Shown here one piece after another: positions 15,489 to 24,436 of a stretch of DNA of 64,000 nt. Origin of the DNA: Pseudomonadota bacterium. Lineage in GTDB: Bacteria > Pseudomonadota > Alphaproteobacteria > Rhizobiales > Rhizobiaceae. The notes under the pieces are model-generated. The model made no database searches. It saw only the letters and a list, made by a program, of their open reading frames with translations, and was not told where the DNA came from. The position numbers and the translations under genes were made by a program. Position 1 is the first letter of the stretch. Each line of letters begins with the position of its first letter. Location of the stretch: NCBI GenBank assembly GCA_023399465.1, contig JAEWPB010000151.1:15210-79209 (forward strand), written 5' to 3'.

Positions 15489-17390
15489 ATGTCTCAAGAT
15501 GCTGTGCAGCCTGCCGTGGATAGGGAAGGTTGGCGCAAGCTTGCCTATCTCGCCCTCGGATCTATTGGTGTGGTCTATGGCGATATCGGCACGAGCCCGC
15601 TCTATGCGTTTCGCGAGGCGCTGAAGCCGATCGCCCATGACGGACTTCAGCGCGACGAGGTCATTGGATTGATCTCGCTGATCATCTGGGCACTGACGGT
15701 GATCGTCACTATTAAATACGTGCTTTTGCTGCTGCGGGCGGACAATGACGGCGAGGGCGGTACCCTGTCGCTTCTGGCACTGCTGAGAAAGACCGGCAAC
15801 GGCCATACCGGCATGCTCATGCTGATGGGCCTGGTCGGCGCCGCGCTGTTTCTTGGCGACGCCATGATCACGCCGGCACTGTCGGTGCTTTCCGCGGTCG
15901 AAGGCCTGAAGCTGGTGGCGCCGTCATCATCGCGCTACATCGTGCCGATCGCAGTCGGCATACTGGTGGGGCTGTTTGCGATCCAGTCCCGCGGGACCAA
16001 TGCGGTCGCCCGCTTCTTCGGGCCGATCACTGCTTTGTGGTTCATCGTCATAGCGATCGGCGGCGTCTACCATATCTTCGACGACTTCGGCATTCTTGCC
16101 GCTTTCGCGCCGTGGCACGCCGTCAGCTTTCTCTATCGCGAAGCCTTCCTCGGCGTCATCGTGCTCGGCGCTGTCTTCCTGACCCTGACCGGTGCGGAGG
16201 CGCTCTACGCCGATCTCGGTCATTTCGGTCGTCGCCCGATACAATGGGCGTGGTTCACGCTGGTTTTTCCGGCGCTGACGCTCAACTATCTCGGACAGGG
16301 AGCACTGGTCCTGCAGAATCCGGATGCGGTTTCTGATCCCTTCTATCTGATGTTCCCGCGCTGGGCCCTGCTGCCAGTGGTCATCCTCGCCACCGCGGCC
16401 ACGATCATCGCCAGCCAGGCGGTCATTACCGGGGCGTTTTCGCTCGTCCGTCAGGCGATCCATCTCGGATTGCTGCCGCGTATGGAGATCCTGTTCACCT
16501 CCGAGAGCCATACCGGCCAGATCTATCTGCCGTCGGTCAATTCATTCCTGCTCGTCGGGGTGATTGCGCTTGTCGTCGGCTTCGGCAGTTCCGACGCGCT
16601 TGCGGTTGCCTACGGCATCTCGGTCACCGGCGCGATGGTGGTCACCACGCTGCTGTTCTTCGAGTTCGTGCGGGTGCGCTGGAACTGGTCGCTCGGGCTG
16701 GCGCTGATGGTGATACTGCCGCTGCTCGTGCTGGAACTGATCTTCCTCGGCGCCAACATGCTGAAGATCCATGACGGCGGCTGGGTACCGGTGCTGTTCG
16801 CGATCTTCTTCACCGTCATCATGTGGACCTGGCGGCGCGGGACGAAAATCCTGCTCGCCAAGACGCGGCATACCGACATCCCGCTGGCCTCGTTCGTGCC
16901 GATGATCGAGAAGTCCAGCGCCCATGGCCCCGTGTCCGTGCCCGGAACCGCGATCTTCCTCACCAGCGATCCGGTATCGGCCCCAGCCGCGTTGCTGCAC
17001 AATCTGAAGCACAATCACGTGCTGCACGAAAAGAACATCATTCTTACGGTGCGCACGCTCAACAAGCCGCGCGTACATAATGACGACCGCTATGTCGTGA
17101 CGAAACTGTCCGACCGGTTCACCAAGGTGGAAATCAAGTTCGGCTTCATGGAGGCGCAGAACGTGTCGCAGGCGCTGGCGGGCCTTAGAAGGTCCGGGCT
17201 GAAGTTCGACATCATGTCGACGTCCTTCTATCTCGGCCGCCGTAAGCTGGTCCCCGATGCCAAGTCCGGCATGCCGCACTGGCAGGATCGGCTGTTCATC
17301 GCGCTCGCCAATACCGCCGCCGATCCATCGGACTATTTCCGCCTGCCGACCAACCGCGTCGTCGAGATGGGATCGCAGGTCATCATCTGA
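15489..17390 (+). CDS. kup: Kup-type potassium uptake protein
   Basis: This 633-residue protein is of the usual Kup length. The N-terminal signature GVVYGDIGTSPLYAFRE is present, with about 12 hydrophobic helices up to residue 455 or so and a cytosolic C-terminal domain. The family imports K+ by proton symport at low external potassium or low pH. The ATG at 15489 has only a weak ribosome binding site; a TTG at 15480 in the same frame is an alternative. It follows corA closely and ends at a strong terminator. Confidence 0.93.
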   Translation: MSQDAVQPAVDREGWRKLAYLALGSIGVVYGDIGTSPLYAFREALKPIAHDGLQRDEVIGLISLIIWALTVIVTIKYVLLLLRADNDGEGGTLSLLALLRKTGNGHTGMLMLMGLVGAALFLGDAMITPALSVLSAVEGLKLVAPSSSRYIVPIAVGILVGLFAIQSRGTNAVARFFGPITALWFIVIAIGGVYHIFDDFGILAAFAPWHAVSFLYREAFLGVIVLGAVFLTLTGAEALYADLGHFGRRPIQWAWFTLVFPALTLNYLGQGALVLQNPDAVSDPFYLMFPRWALLPVVILATAATIIASQAVITGAFSLVRQAIHLGLLPRMEILFTSESHTGQIYLPSVNSFLLVGVIALVVGFGSSDALAVAYGISVTGAMVVTTLLFFEFVRVRWNWSLGLALMVILPLLVLELIFLGANMLKIHDGGWVPVLFAIFFTVIMWTWRRGTKILLAKTRHTDIPLASFVPMIEKSSAHGPVSVPGTAIFLTSDPVSAPAALLHNLKHNHVLHEKNIILTVRTLNKPRVHNDDRYVVTKLSDRFTKVEIKFGFMEAQNVSQALAGLRRSGLKFDIMSTSFYLGRRKLVPDAKSGMPHWQDRLFIALANTAADPSDYFRLPTNRVVEMGSQVII

Positions 17391-17412
17391 GCTTTCGACA
17401 TCGGCACCTCCT

Positions 17413-17453
17413 AACGGCCCGGAACCCAGCGCGGTTTCCGGGCCGTTCGTTTT
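17413..17453 (+). terminator. Intrinsic terminator after kup
   Basis: A 12-base-pair perfect stem, AACGGCCCGGAA (17413-17424) with TTCCGGGCCGTT (17436-17447), is followed by CGTTTT. It ends the corA-kup unit. Confidence 0.85.
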
Positions 17454-17543
17454 GGCGCGCAGATGGGTCATTAACCAAGCATCAAGGTTAATGAGACATT
17501 GTTTTTCACGAGTTGATCGTGTTTTCGTGTTGGAGTTCTGGTC

Positions 17544-18722
17544 TTGCGTCAGAAAAGTCGTTCCCGCCAGCGTATCTCCCCGTCGTTCGACAAATGGGGC
17601 TCGCCCGTCATTTTCGGCGTGGCCGGTTGGCTGGCATTCCCTACGCTTCCCGCCTATGCGGATCTCGCCGGACTGTTGTCGGGCGCCGATCGCGGCACGC
17701 CGCAATGGCGGATGGTGCTGACGGAATCGCCGGCGGGCTCGATCCACGAATCCGAACTGACATTCGTCGACCCGATCATTACCGGGCCGGTTGGCCGCAG
17801 TGCCGGCATGACGCTTCCCGACGGGCGTCAAATCGCCTTCAACCAGCCGAAGAACAAGCGCCCCGACAGTCCTGACGAGGATCGCGTCAACCGCAAGGAC
17901 AAGAAGGGCCGAATCGTCGCGGTCGAGATCATTCAGCCTCCAAAGGCATTTTCCGCTGGTTCGGTGCTGCAGCGCACGAGTTCGCTGCTGACCCCCGCTT
18001 TCGACGGCAAGGAACGGATGGCCTTCGCGAAGCCGGAGATTGCCGGCCGGGAGATCGAGGTCGCAACCGCGTTCTATAAGAAGAAGCCGGAGAAGCCCGC
18101 CGCCGGCGTGCCCGCCATGCTCGCCGATCTCGTGACCAACACCAGGCCCGATGTCCTGGCGACCGCCTATGCTCCGCCGAAGCCCGACTACGCCCGCGTC
18201 TCCCCCTTCGATTCCATTCTGAAGAAGGATGACGAGGCAGGGCGTTTCGCGCCGACCATCGGTCCCGAGGATCACGCCTGGGCGGCATCCGTCCTGCCGG
18301 CATCGGTATTTTCCGCCAAGGAACAGCAGTGCCTTGCCTCCGGCATCTATTTCGAGGCGAGGGGAGAATCGGTGAAGGGCCAGGCGGCCGTGGCGCAGGT
18401 GATCCTCAACCGCGTCCGCAATCCGGCCTATCCCAAGACCATCTGTGGCGTGGTCTACCAGAACGAGGACTGGCGCAATGCCTGCCAATTCTCCTTCGCC
18501 TGCGACAACATCAAGGACCGGGTCGATTCCAAATATCACTGGAAAGTCGCCCGCGACGTTGCCATGGCCACCACCGCCGGCAAGATCTGGCTGCCGGAAG
18601 TCGGCTCCGCCACTCATTACCATGCCATCTACGTCCGCCCCAACTGGGCGCCGACGATGAAAAAAGTCGGCCGTATCGGCTTGCACGTGTTCTACCGCAC
18701 CTATGGCGGCGGCTGGATCTGA
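17544..18722 (+). CDS. SleB-type cell wall hydrolase (Hydrolase_2 domain)
   Basis: This 392-residue protein has a basic N terminus and hydrophobic stretch (about 20-40) that look like a signal peptide or anchor, a long low-similarity middle, and a C-terminal SleB/Hydrolase_2 domain (about 262-392) with CLASGIYFEARGESVKGQAA, QVILNRVRNPAYPKTICGVV and SATHYHAIYVRPNW. The glutamate of FEARGE is the expected catalytic acid. In non-sporing bacteria such enzymes cut peptidoglycan glycan strands. The start is TTG at 17544 with GGAG eight bases upstream; the next ATG (residue 57) would remove the export signal. The substrate is inferred from the family. Confidence 0.87.
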   Translation: MRQKSRSRQRISPSFDKWGSPVIFGVAGWLAFPTLPAYADLAGLLSGADRGTPQWRMVLTESPAGSIHESELTFVDPIITGPVGRSAGMTLPDGRQIAFNQPKNKRPDSPDEDRVNRKDKKGRIVAVEIIQPPKAFSAGSVLQRTSSLLTPAFDGKERMAFAKPEIAGREIEVATAFYKKKPEKPAAGVPAMLADLVTNTRPDVLATAYAPPKPDYARVSPFDSILKKDDEAGRFAPTIGPEDHAWAASVLPASVFSAKEQQCLASGIYFEARGESVKGQAAVAQVILNRVRNPAYPKTICGVVYQNEDWRNACQFSFACDNIKDRVDSKYHWKVARDVAMATTAGKIWLPEVGSATHYHAIYVRPNWAPTMKKVGRIGLHVFYRTYGGGWI

Positions 18723-18830
18723 GTGTCGGGGCGCCACTTGCGGGGGCCGAGTCTCTCGCCGTCTGCGGGAAATGCGCCTGCAAATGGCACTGGCGTGCCG
18801 CATTTCTCGGCATTAGTTGGGGGTAGACTC

Positions 18831-18859
18831 GGAAAAATCACCTAAGGTGATGATTTTCC
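18831..18859. terminator. Hairpin between the SleB-type gene and atpI
   Basis: GGAAAAATCACC-taa-GGTGATGATTTTCC forms an imperfect stem with a short bulge. It may end the hydrolase transcript, though the trailing U-run is poor. The rest of 18723-19027 holds the atp promoter and leader, and no gene was seen there. Confidence 0.45.
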
Positions 18860-18895
18860 ACGGTTAATTTGTCAAAGGGCAAGCGCTGGCTACGC

Positions 18896-18924
18896 CTTGA
18901 CTATATCTGCCCCTAAAACTATGT
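18896..18924 (+). promoter_or_regulatory. Promoter of the Fo ATP synthase operon
   Basis: CTTGAC (18896-18901) - 17 bases - CTATGT (18919-18924) closely fits the rhizobial sigma-70 pattern CTTGAC-N17-CTATAT. A start near 18931 gives a leader of about 97 bases before atpI. Confidence 0.6.
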
Positions 18925-19027
18925 TGCGCGCGACTTCAAAACGGGCCGAAAGGTGCTGTAAATCTTGACCGTTTGATGGCCAAAGTGACGGTGCCCCCGT
19001 CCGGCGGAGCGGAAAAGGAGATACATC

Positions 19028-19390
19028 ATGTCGGACGACCGCGACGAAAGTCTGGAGCAACGCCGAAAGCGACTGGGAGCCAAGCTGGCGACCATTCACA
19101 AAGAGGCGAAGGACGACGAGGCAACGGAAAGCCGCGCCGAGGAAAGCCGCAAAGGCTACGCCTTGGCGATGAAGATTTCCAGCGAGTTCATCTCGGGCAT
19201 CATCGTCGGAGCGATTCTGGGCTATCTTCTCGACCGTTTTGCCGGTACATCGCCGTGGGGCATGATCGTGTTCCTGCTGATCGGCTTCTGTGCTGGTGTG
19301 CTGAACGTTCTAAGAGCCGTGGGTAAGGTTGCACCTCACCCGATGGATCGGAAGAACGGCGAAAACATGAATAAGGGAGACGGTGCCTGA
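19028..19390 (+). CDS. atpI: ATP synthase protein I
   Basis: This 120-residue protein has a charged cytosolic N half and two membrane helices (about 47-65 and 75-95; SSEFISGIIVGAILGYLLDR, WGMIVFLLIGFCAGVLNVLR), matching AtpI. It helps assemble the c-ring and is thought to aid Mg2+ supply. AAAAGGAGATACATC precedes the ATG. It is the first gene of the five-gene Fo operon. Confidence 0.92.
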   Translation: MSDDRDESLEQRRKRLGAKLATIHKEAKDDEATESRAEESRKGYALAMKISSEFISGIIVGAILGYLLDRFAGTSPWGMIVFLLIGFCAGVLNVLRAVGKVAPHPMDRKNGENMNKGDGA

Positions 19391-19453
19391 CGGCGCTGTT
19401 TCGGGACAGAGACTTCCGCCGTTCCGGCGGACAAACTTGAAAGAGACGCAACG

Positions 19454-20203
19454 GTGGCAAACGATCCGACCCATCAGTTCCTGATTCAAAAGATTGTTCC
19501 GATTGAAATTGGCGGGATCGACTTTTCGTTCACCAACTCCTCGCTCTTCATGGTGGTGACGGTCGCCGTCGCATCGGCATTCCTCTACTTCGCAACCTCG
19601 AGCCGCGGCCTCATTCCGGGCCGCGTGCAGTCGGTTGCCGAAATGTCCTACGAGTTCATTGCCTCGATGTTGAGGGAAGGGGCGGGCAATCAGGGGATGA
19701 AATTCTTCCCCATGGTATTCTCGCTGTTCATGTTCGTGCTGACCGCGAACCTGCTCGGCATGTTCCCGTACTTCTTCACCATCACCAGCCAGATCATCGT
19801 GACCTTCGCGCTGGCGCTGTTCATCATCCTGACCGTTCTGATCTACGGTTTCTACAAGCACGGCCTCCACTTCCTCGGCGTTTTCGCGCCGTCGGGCGTT
19901 CCTGGCGCTCTTCTGCCGCTGGTGTCCGCAATTGAAGTCGTGTCCTTCCTGTCGCGTCCGATCAGCCTCTCGGTTCGTCTCTTCGCGAACATGCTGGCCG
20001 GCCACATCACCCTCAAGGTCTTCGCAGGCTTCGTCGTCTCGATGAGCGCCATTGGCCCGCTCGGCGTCGCCGGCTCGATCCTGCCTCTCTTGATGACGGT
20101 CGCCATGACCGGTCTCGAATTTCTCGTTGCCTTCCTGCAGGCCTATGTCTTCGCGGTACTGACGTGCATGTACCTGAACGACGCCGTGCATGGTGGTCAC
20201 TGA
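19454..20203 (+). CDS. atpB: F-type ATP synthase subunit a
   Basis: This 249-residue membrane protein carries the essential stator arginine R175 in SLSVRLFANMLAGH, and the C-terminal helix segment MTGLEFLVAFLQAYVF. It forms the proton half-channels next to the c-ring. The start is GTG at 19454 with a modest AAGAGA ribosome binding site, 63 bases after atpI. The N terminus MANDPTHQFLIQKIVPIEIG is typical of alphaproteobacteria. Confidence 0.96.
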   Translation: MANDPTHQFLIQKIVPIEIGGIDFSFTNSSLFMVVTVAVASAFLYFATSSRGLIPGRVQSVAEMSYEFIASMLREGAGNQGMKFFPMVFSLFMFVLTANLLGMFPYFFTITSQIIVTFALALFIILTVLIYGFYKHGLHFLGVFAPSGVPGALLPLVSAIEVVSFLSRPISLSVRLFANMLAGHITLKVFAGFVVSMSAIGPLGVAGSILPLLMTVAMTGLEFLVAFLQAYVFAVLTCMYLNDAVHGGH

Positions 20204-20274
20204 GAATAAAGTCGCTGGTCCCGGTGCGACCGGGTCCTCACAAGCCGCAACAACCATTTCTAAGGAGTAACCAT

Positions 20275-20502
20275 ATGGAAGCGGAAGCAGCAAAGTACAT
20301 CGGCGCAGGTCTCGCATGCCTCGGCATGGCCGGTACCTCTCTCGCACTCGGCCGTATCTTCGGTGATTACCTCTCCGGCGCACTGCGCAACCCGTCTGCT
20401 GCTGACAGCCAGTTCGGCCGTCTGGTATTCGGCTTCGCCGTTACGGAAGCTCTGGGCATCTTCTCGCTGCTCGTCGCGCTTCTGCTCCTCTTCGCTGTCT
20501 AA
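20275..20502 (+). CDS. atpE: F-type ATP synthase subunit c
   Basis: This 75-residue hairpin of two membrane helices has a polar loop RNPSA (38-42) and the ion-binding carboxylate E58 (FAVTEALGIF). It is the proteolipid of the rotor ring. AAGGAG lies at good spacing before the ATG at 20275, which fits the need for many copies per enzyme. The frame is open further upstream but only overlaps atpB. Confidence 0.96.
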   Translation: MEAEAAKYIGAGLACLGMAGTSLALGRIFGDYLSGALRNPSAADSQFGRLVFGFAVTEALGIFSLLVALLLLFAV

Positions 20503-20517
20503 TCACGGCTGAGGATG

Positions 20518-20549
20518 GGATCACGGTTCGCGGCTGCGGGCCGTGATCC
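20518..20549 (+). other. Intercistronic hairpin between atpE and atpF'
   Basis: GGATCACGG (20518-20526) pairs perfectly with CCGTGATCC (20541-20549) around a 14-base loop. No U-run follows, so it is more likely a transcript-stabilising or partial-attenuation element than a full terminator. It would protect the atpE end of the message. Confidence 0.55.
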
Positions 20550-20579
20550 TTCGCATTTGCAGTACACCTGGAGGTGAGC

Positions 20580-21200
20580 ATGTTTGTGACCCCGGCTTAC
20601 GCCGAGTCGACCCCGGCAGGAACCGCCGAAGCGGGCGCTCCGGCCGTCGGCGAAACCCACACGGAGACGGGCGTAGCACATGACGCCGGTCACGCGGGCG
20701 GCGTTTTCCCGCCGTTCGACCAGACGACTTATCCATCCCAGCTTTTGTGGCTGGCGATCACTTTTGGCATTTTCTATTTCCTCATGCAGAAGGTTATCGT
20801 GCCCCGGATCGGCGGCATTCTCGAGAACCGGCATGATCGCATCGCACAGGATCTCGACGAAGCCGGCCGCCTGACCGCGGAAGCCGACGCTGCTGTCGAG
20901 ACCTATGAAAAGGAACTTGCAGTCGCCAAGGCCAAGGCACACGAGATCGCAGGTAGCGCTCGTGATGCGGCCAAGGCCAAGGCTGATGCCGACCGCGCCG
21001 CGATCGAAGCCGATCTGGCGCAGAAGCTTGTGGCAGCGGAAGCCCGCATCGGCGACATCAAGGCGAAGGCCTTTGCCGATGTCGGTACGATTGCGGAAGA
21101 AACTGCTTCGACCATCGTTGACCAGCTGATCGGCGCTTCTGCCGCCGGCAAGGGCGATGTCGCGGCTGCTGTTGCCGCAGCATCCGGCAAGGAGGGCTAA
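20580..21200 (+). CDS. atpF2: F-type ATP synthase subunit b'
   Basis: This 206-residue protein has a short Ala/Thr-rich N-terminal extension (about 1-45), one membrane helix (about 50-72, YPSQLLWLAITFGIFYFLMQ) and a long Ala/Glu/Lys-rich helical stalk. It pairs with AtpF as the peripheral stator, an arrangement of alphaproteobacteria, cyanobacteria and chloroplasts. The ATG at 20580 has GGAGG five bases upstream; a GTG two codons earlier overlaps that site and is unlikely. Confidence 0.94.
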   Translation: MFVTPAYAESTPAGTAEAGAPAVGETHTETGVAHDAGHAGGVFPPFDQTTYPSQLLWLAITFGIFYFLMQKVIVPRIGGILENRHDRIAQDLDEAGRLTAEADAAVETYEKELAVAKAKAHEIAGSARDAAKAKADADRAAIEADLAQKLVAAEARIGDIKAKAFADVGTIAEETASTIVDQLIGASAAGKGDVAAAVAAASGKEG

Positions 21201-21203
21201 GCC

Positions 21204-21689
21204 ATGGCTTTGGATGCATCTTTTTACGCACTCGTAGGCCTTATTCTGTTCCTGGCACTGCTGGTCTACCTCAAGGTTCCTGGCATGGTGAACAAGGCGC
21301 TCGACGCCCGCGCCGACCAGATCCGCGACGAGCTGGCTGAAGCCAAGCGTCTGCGCGAAGAGGCCCAGCAGGTTCTGGCCGACTACCAGCGCAAGCGCAA
21401 GGAAGCCGAAGCCGAAGCTGCCAACATCGTGGCTGCCGCCGAACGCGAAGCCGCAATGCTGACCGCGGAAGCCAAGCAGAAGACCGAAGAGTTCGTTGCC
21501 CGCCGCAACGCGCTTTCCGAGCAGAAGATCAAGCAGGCCGAGGCGGAAGCGGTCAACGCCGTGCGTTCCGCTGCCGTCGACCTGGCGATCAGCGCCGCCG
21601 AAGCGGTCATCGCCAAGAAGAGCGAAGGCAAGGTTCAGGCCGAACTGTTCAGCAAGGCCGTCGACGACGTCAAGGCTCGCCTCAACTGA
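21204..21689 (+). CDS. atpF: F-type ATP synthase subunit b
   Basis: This 161-residue protein has a membrane helix at 4-23 (DASFYALVGLILFLALLVYL) followed by a highly charged coiled-coil stalk. It starts three bases after the b' stop and is the last gene of the Fo operon; a terminator follows. The F1 genes are not present, as is usual for alphaproteobacteria. Confidence 0.95.
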   Translation: MALDASFYALVGLILFLALLVYLKVPGMVNKALDARADQIRDELAEAKRLREEAQQVLADYQRKRKEAEAEAANIVAAAEREAAMLTAEAKQKTEEFVARRNALSEQKIKQAEAEAVNAVRSAAVDLAISAAEAVIAKKSEGKVQAELFSKAVDDVKARLN

Positions 21690-21712
21690 GACTGCCGATC
21701 AATATCGAATTG

Positions 21713-21741
21713 AAAAGGCCGGGTAATCCCGGCCTTTTTTT
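21713..21741 (+). terminator. Intrinsic terminator of the Fo operon
   Basis: AAAGGCCGGG (21714-21723), loop TAAT, CCCGGCCTTT (21728-21737), then a run of seven T in total. This is a textbook rho-independent terminator. Confidence 0.95.
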
Positions 21742-21782
21742 GTGTCCAAGCAGGCCTCCGTTCGGCGGCGTCATTGGAACTG

Positions 21783-22241
21783 CTACAAGGCGAGCTTGTA
21801 TCCTAGGTGGCTCGCCGTGAAGCCGAGGCGCTCGTAAAAGCGGTGCGCGTCAGTGCGACCCTTGTCGGTGGTGAGCTGGACAAGACTGCAGCCGCGCTTG
21901 CGGCATTCGGAGATTGCCCACTGAAGCAGATGTTCGCCCAAGCCGGCCCCGCGCTTGTACTCGGCGACGCGCACAGCCTCGATCTGGCCGCGCCATGAGC
22001 CCAGCCTGGAAAGGCCGGGCAGGAAAGTCAGCTGCAGCGTCCCCACGATGCCGCTCGCGTCAACGGCCACGGCGAGGAACTGGTTGGGATCCGCATCGAT
22101 GGCAGCGAAGGCCTGCACATAGCGCTGATCGAGCGGCAAGGAGGGGTTCTCCCTCGTGGCGCCCAGAGGATCATCGGCGAGAAGGGACACGATGGCAGGC
22201 AGATCGTCGGCTTGCGCGCGGCGAATTGCGACCTCGATCAT
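21783..22241 (-). CDS. GNAT-family N-acetyltransferase
   Basis: This 152-residue protein has the GNAT acetyl-CoA binding region VRVAEYKRGAGLGEHLLQWA (the R-x-x-G-x-G/A motif) and the terminal FYERLGFTASHLGYKL. It starts at ATG 22241 and lies 22 bases after rnhB on the same strand, so the two are probably cotranscribed. The substrate is unknown; nothing in the sequence points to a specific acceptor. Confidence 0.88.
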   Translation of the reverse strand: MIEVAIRRAQADDLPAIVSLLADDPLGATRENPSLPLDQRYVQAFAAIDADPNQFLAVAVDASGIVGTLQLTFLPGLSRLGSWRGQIEAVRVAEYKRGAGLGEHLLQWAISECRKRGCSLVQLTTDKGRTDAHRFYERLGFTASHLGYKLAL

Positions 22242-22263
22242 AGGCTCGCATCCTTTCGTGAGA

Positions 22264-22917
22264 TCACTCTTGCCGGAAGGGGCGGAAGCTCATCCGGTGG
22301 AGCATGCAGGGTCCATGCAGTTCGATGCCCTTGCGGTGGGCAGCGGTTCCGTAACCGGCATGACTGGAAAAGCCGTATCCGGGAAAGACTGTGCAGGCGC
22401 GGGCCATCATCCGGTCGCGGGTGACCTTGGCGAGGATCGAGGCGGCGGCGATCGATACCGAGCGCGCGTCGCCCTTGACCACGGCCCGGCCAGGGCAGGC
22501 AAGGCCGGGAGGCACGTCCTTGCCGTCGACAAGGACGAAACCGGCCGCGACCTGCAGGCCGGCGACGGCGCGGCGCATGGCGTCCAGGCTGGCCTTGCGG
22601 ATGTCGGTGGTATCGATCCTGCTGGCGCCGGACGAGGCAATCGAAACGAAGGCAGTGGCGATGATCTCCTCGAACAGTTCATCCCGGCGGGCCGCGGAAA
22701 GCAGCTTGGAGTCGTTGAGGCCCTCCGGAATGCGCTTGGGATCGAGGATCACCGCCGCGGCGACGACAGGGCCTGCCAGAGGGCCGCGTCCGGCTTCGTC
22801 AGTTCCGGCAATCGGCCGGTGCCCCGCCTTCAGCGCTTCACGTTCCAGCCGGAAATCCGGGCCGGTTTGCTGGGCTTCGAAGAGGGACGGAGAATCGGGT
22901 GGCGTGCGGCGTTTCAT
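22264..22917 (-). CDS. rnhB: Ribonuclease HII
   Basis: This 217-residue protein has the RNase HII motif GTDEAGRGPLAGPVVAAAV with the metal ligands D40 and E41, the GLNDSK segment and further acidic residues around D112 and D131. It removes RNA from RNA-DNA hybrids and single ribonucleotides from DNA. The ATG at 22917 gives the usual length; the ribosome binding site is weak and the frame is open upstream, so the start is not certain. The gene upstream on this strand is the radical SAM protein, 217 bases away. Confidence 0.92.
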   Translation of the reverse strand: MKRRTPPDSPSLFEAQQTGPDFRLEREALKAGHRPIAGTDEAGRGPLAGPVVAAAVILDPKRIPEGLNDSKLLSAARRDELFEEIIATAFVSIASSGASRIDTTDIRKASLDAMRRAVAGLQVAAGFVLVDGKDVPPGLACPGRAVVKGDARSVSIAAASILAKVTRDRMMARACTVFPGYGFSSHAGYGTAAHRKGIELHGPCMLHRMSFRPFRQE

Positions 22918-22963
22918 GCGGCGAACTTCGCACGCCAACCCGATTTCCTGCAAGCCCCCGGGT

Positions 22964-22988
22964 GGGCGGCCGGGTGTCGCGGCCGCCC
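22964..22988. other. GC-rich hairpin between the radical SAM gene and rnhB
   Basis: GGGCGGCCG (22964-22972) pairs perfectly with CGGCCGCCC (22980-22988) across a seven-base loop. No U-run follows on either strand. It may end the leftward radical SAM transcript in a rho-assisted way. Confidence 0.35.
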
Positions 22989-23134
22989 CTGTGAGGCGGC
23001 ACCCCGGGGGCATTACCGGTCCCGGGACAGGGAAGCCCGAGCCGGATCTTCTCGGAGGCCTGTGAAGCCGATGAACGGCTGGCGGCCTCTCCGGTTGCGC
23101 GGGCCCCGGGAGACGGGACCCTCATTGCGATTGC

Positions 23135-24292
23135 TCAGAGCAGCGACAGCTGCACCCCGCTGCCGTTCGGCGGCACGAACAGGTCGTCGCGCAGGTGCAT
23201 GCTGCGGCGGGCCATGCCGAAGCGCTTGACAGCGAGTTCGAACCGGCGGCTGATCTGCCAGGCATAGGGACCGGCGCCCTTCATCCGCTTGCCGAACTCG
23301 GCGTCGTAATCCTTGCCGCCGCGCATCGAGCGCACCAGCGACATGACGTGGCGGTAACGGTCGGGATAGTTCTGCAGCAGCCAGTCGCGAAACAGCGGGC
23401 TTACTTCGAGCGGCAATCTGAGCATGACGTAACCGGCCTCGCGGGCGCCGGCGGCGTGCGCCGCATCGAGCACCCGCTCGATCTCGTGATCGTTAAGCGC
23501 GGGAATGACCGGAGCCATCATCACCGAGGTCGGAATGCCGGCCGCCGAGAGCGCCCGGATCGCCTCCAGCCGTCGCGCCGGCGTCGATGCGCGTGGCTCC
23601 ATCGTCCGCGCCAGCTTGCGGTCGAGCGTGGTGACCGACAGGCCGACCTTGACCAGCCCCCTCGCGGCCATGGACTTGAGAATGTCGATGTCGCGCATCA
23701 CCAGCGCCGATTTGGTGACGATCGCAACCGGATGGTTCGCCCTGTCAAGCACTTCGAGGATCTGGCGCATGATCTGCCATTCCCTCTCGATTGGCTGGTA
23801 GGGGTCTGTATTGGTGCCGATGGCGATGGTACGCGGCTTGTAACCGGGCTTTGCCAGTTCGCGTTCGAGCAGCTTCGGCGCATCGGGCTTCGCAAACAGC
23901 CGGGCCTCGAAATCGAGGCCTGCCGAGAGCCCCATATAGCTGTGTGTCGGCCGGGCGAAGCAGTAGATGCAGCCGTGCTCGCAGCCGCGATAGGGATTGA
24001 TCGAACGGTCGAAGGGGATATCCGGCGATTCATTGCGGGTGATGGCGGTACGCGGCTTCTCGACCTGCACTTCGGTGAGGAATGGCGGGAGTTCCTCGAG
24101 CGATTGCCAGCCGTCGTCGATGTCGATGCGGCTCAGCGCCTCGAACCGTCCCGACGGGTTCATCCCCGCACCACGTCCGCGGCGACGTTCTCCGTCGACC
24201 CTGAGGCCGGAGGCGGCCACGATCGCATCGGCAATATCTGCCGTATTGGCAGGCGCAATTGCAGCCTGCCCAACATGGGACAGCTCGTTCAT
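23135..24292 (-). CDS. Radical SAM protein of the PA0069 / SplB-like family
   Basis: This 385-residue protein has the radical SAM cysteine motif NPYRGCEHGCIYCFARPTHS (C104, C108, C111, the CxxxCxxC binding the 4Fe-4S cluster), followed by GTNTDPYQPIE and SALVMRDIDIL as in the PA0069 family (COG1533). The reaction is unknown; the family resembles spore photoproduct lyase but occurs in non-sporing bacteria. The ATG at 24292 has GGAG seven bases upstream; an ATG ten codons earlier (24322) is possible. Confidence 0.9.
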   Translation of the reverse strand: MNELSHVGQAAIAPANTADIADAIVAASGLRVDGERRRGRGAGMNPSGRFEALSRIDIDDGWQSLEELPPFLTEVQVEKPRTAITRNESPDIPFDRSINPYRGCEHGCIYCFARPTHSYMGLSAGLDFEARLFAKPDAPKLLERELAKPGYKPRTIAIGTNTDPYQPIEREWQIMRQILEVLDRANHPVAIVTKSALVMRDIDILKSMAARGLVKVGLSVTTLDRKLARTMEPRASTPARRLEAIRALSAAGIPTSVMMAPVIPALNDHEIERVLDAAHAAGAREAGYVMLRLPLEVSPLFRDWLLQNYPDRYRHVMSLVRSMRGGKDYDAEFGKRMKGAGPYAWQISRRFELAVKRFGMARRSMHLRDDLFVPPNGSGVQLSLL

Positions 24293-24436
24293 TGATTTCT
24301 CCAGGCGGGGAATCTGTTGCATCCCCGTTCAATCCTGATTAAATTCCTAGTGCACAAATGAGAACAATGCAAGAACAAAAATGCATCGTGCCGCGCTGAC
24401 CTGCGTTGCCGTTCGCTGGAAAGACAAGTTTTGGCA

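Noticed and set aside
16542..18803. Minus-strand open frame of about 750 codons opposite kup and the SleB-type gene
   Set aside because: It spans two clear plus-strand genes and their terminator, and its product has no domain features.
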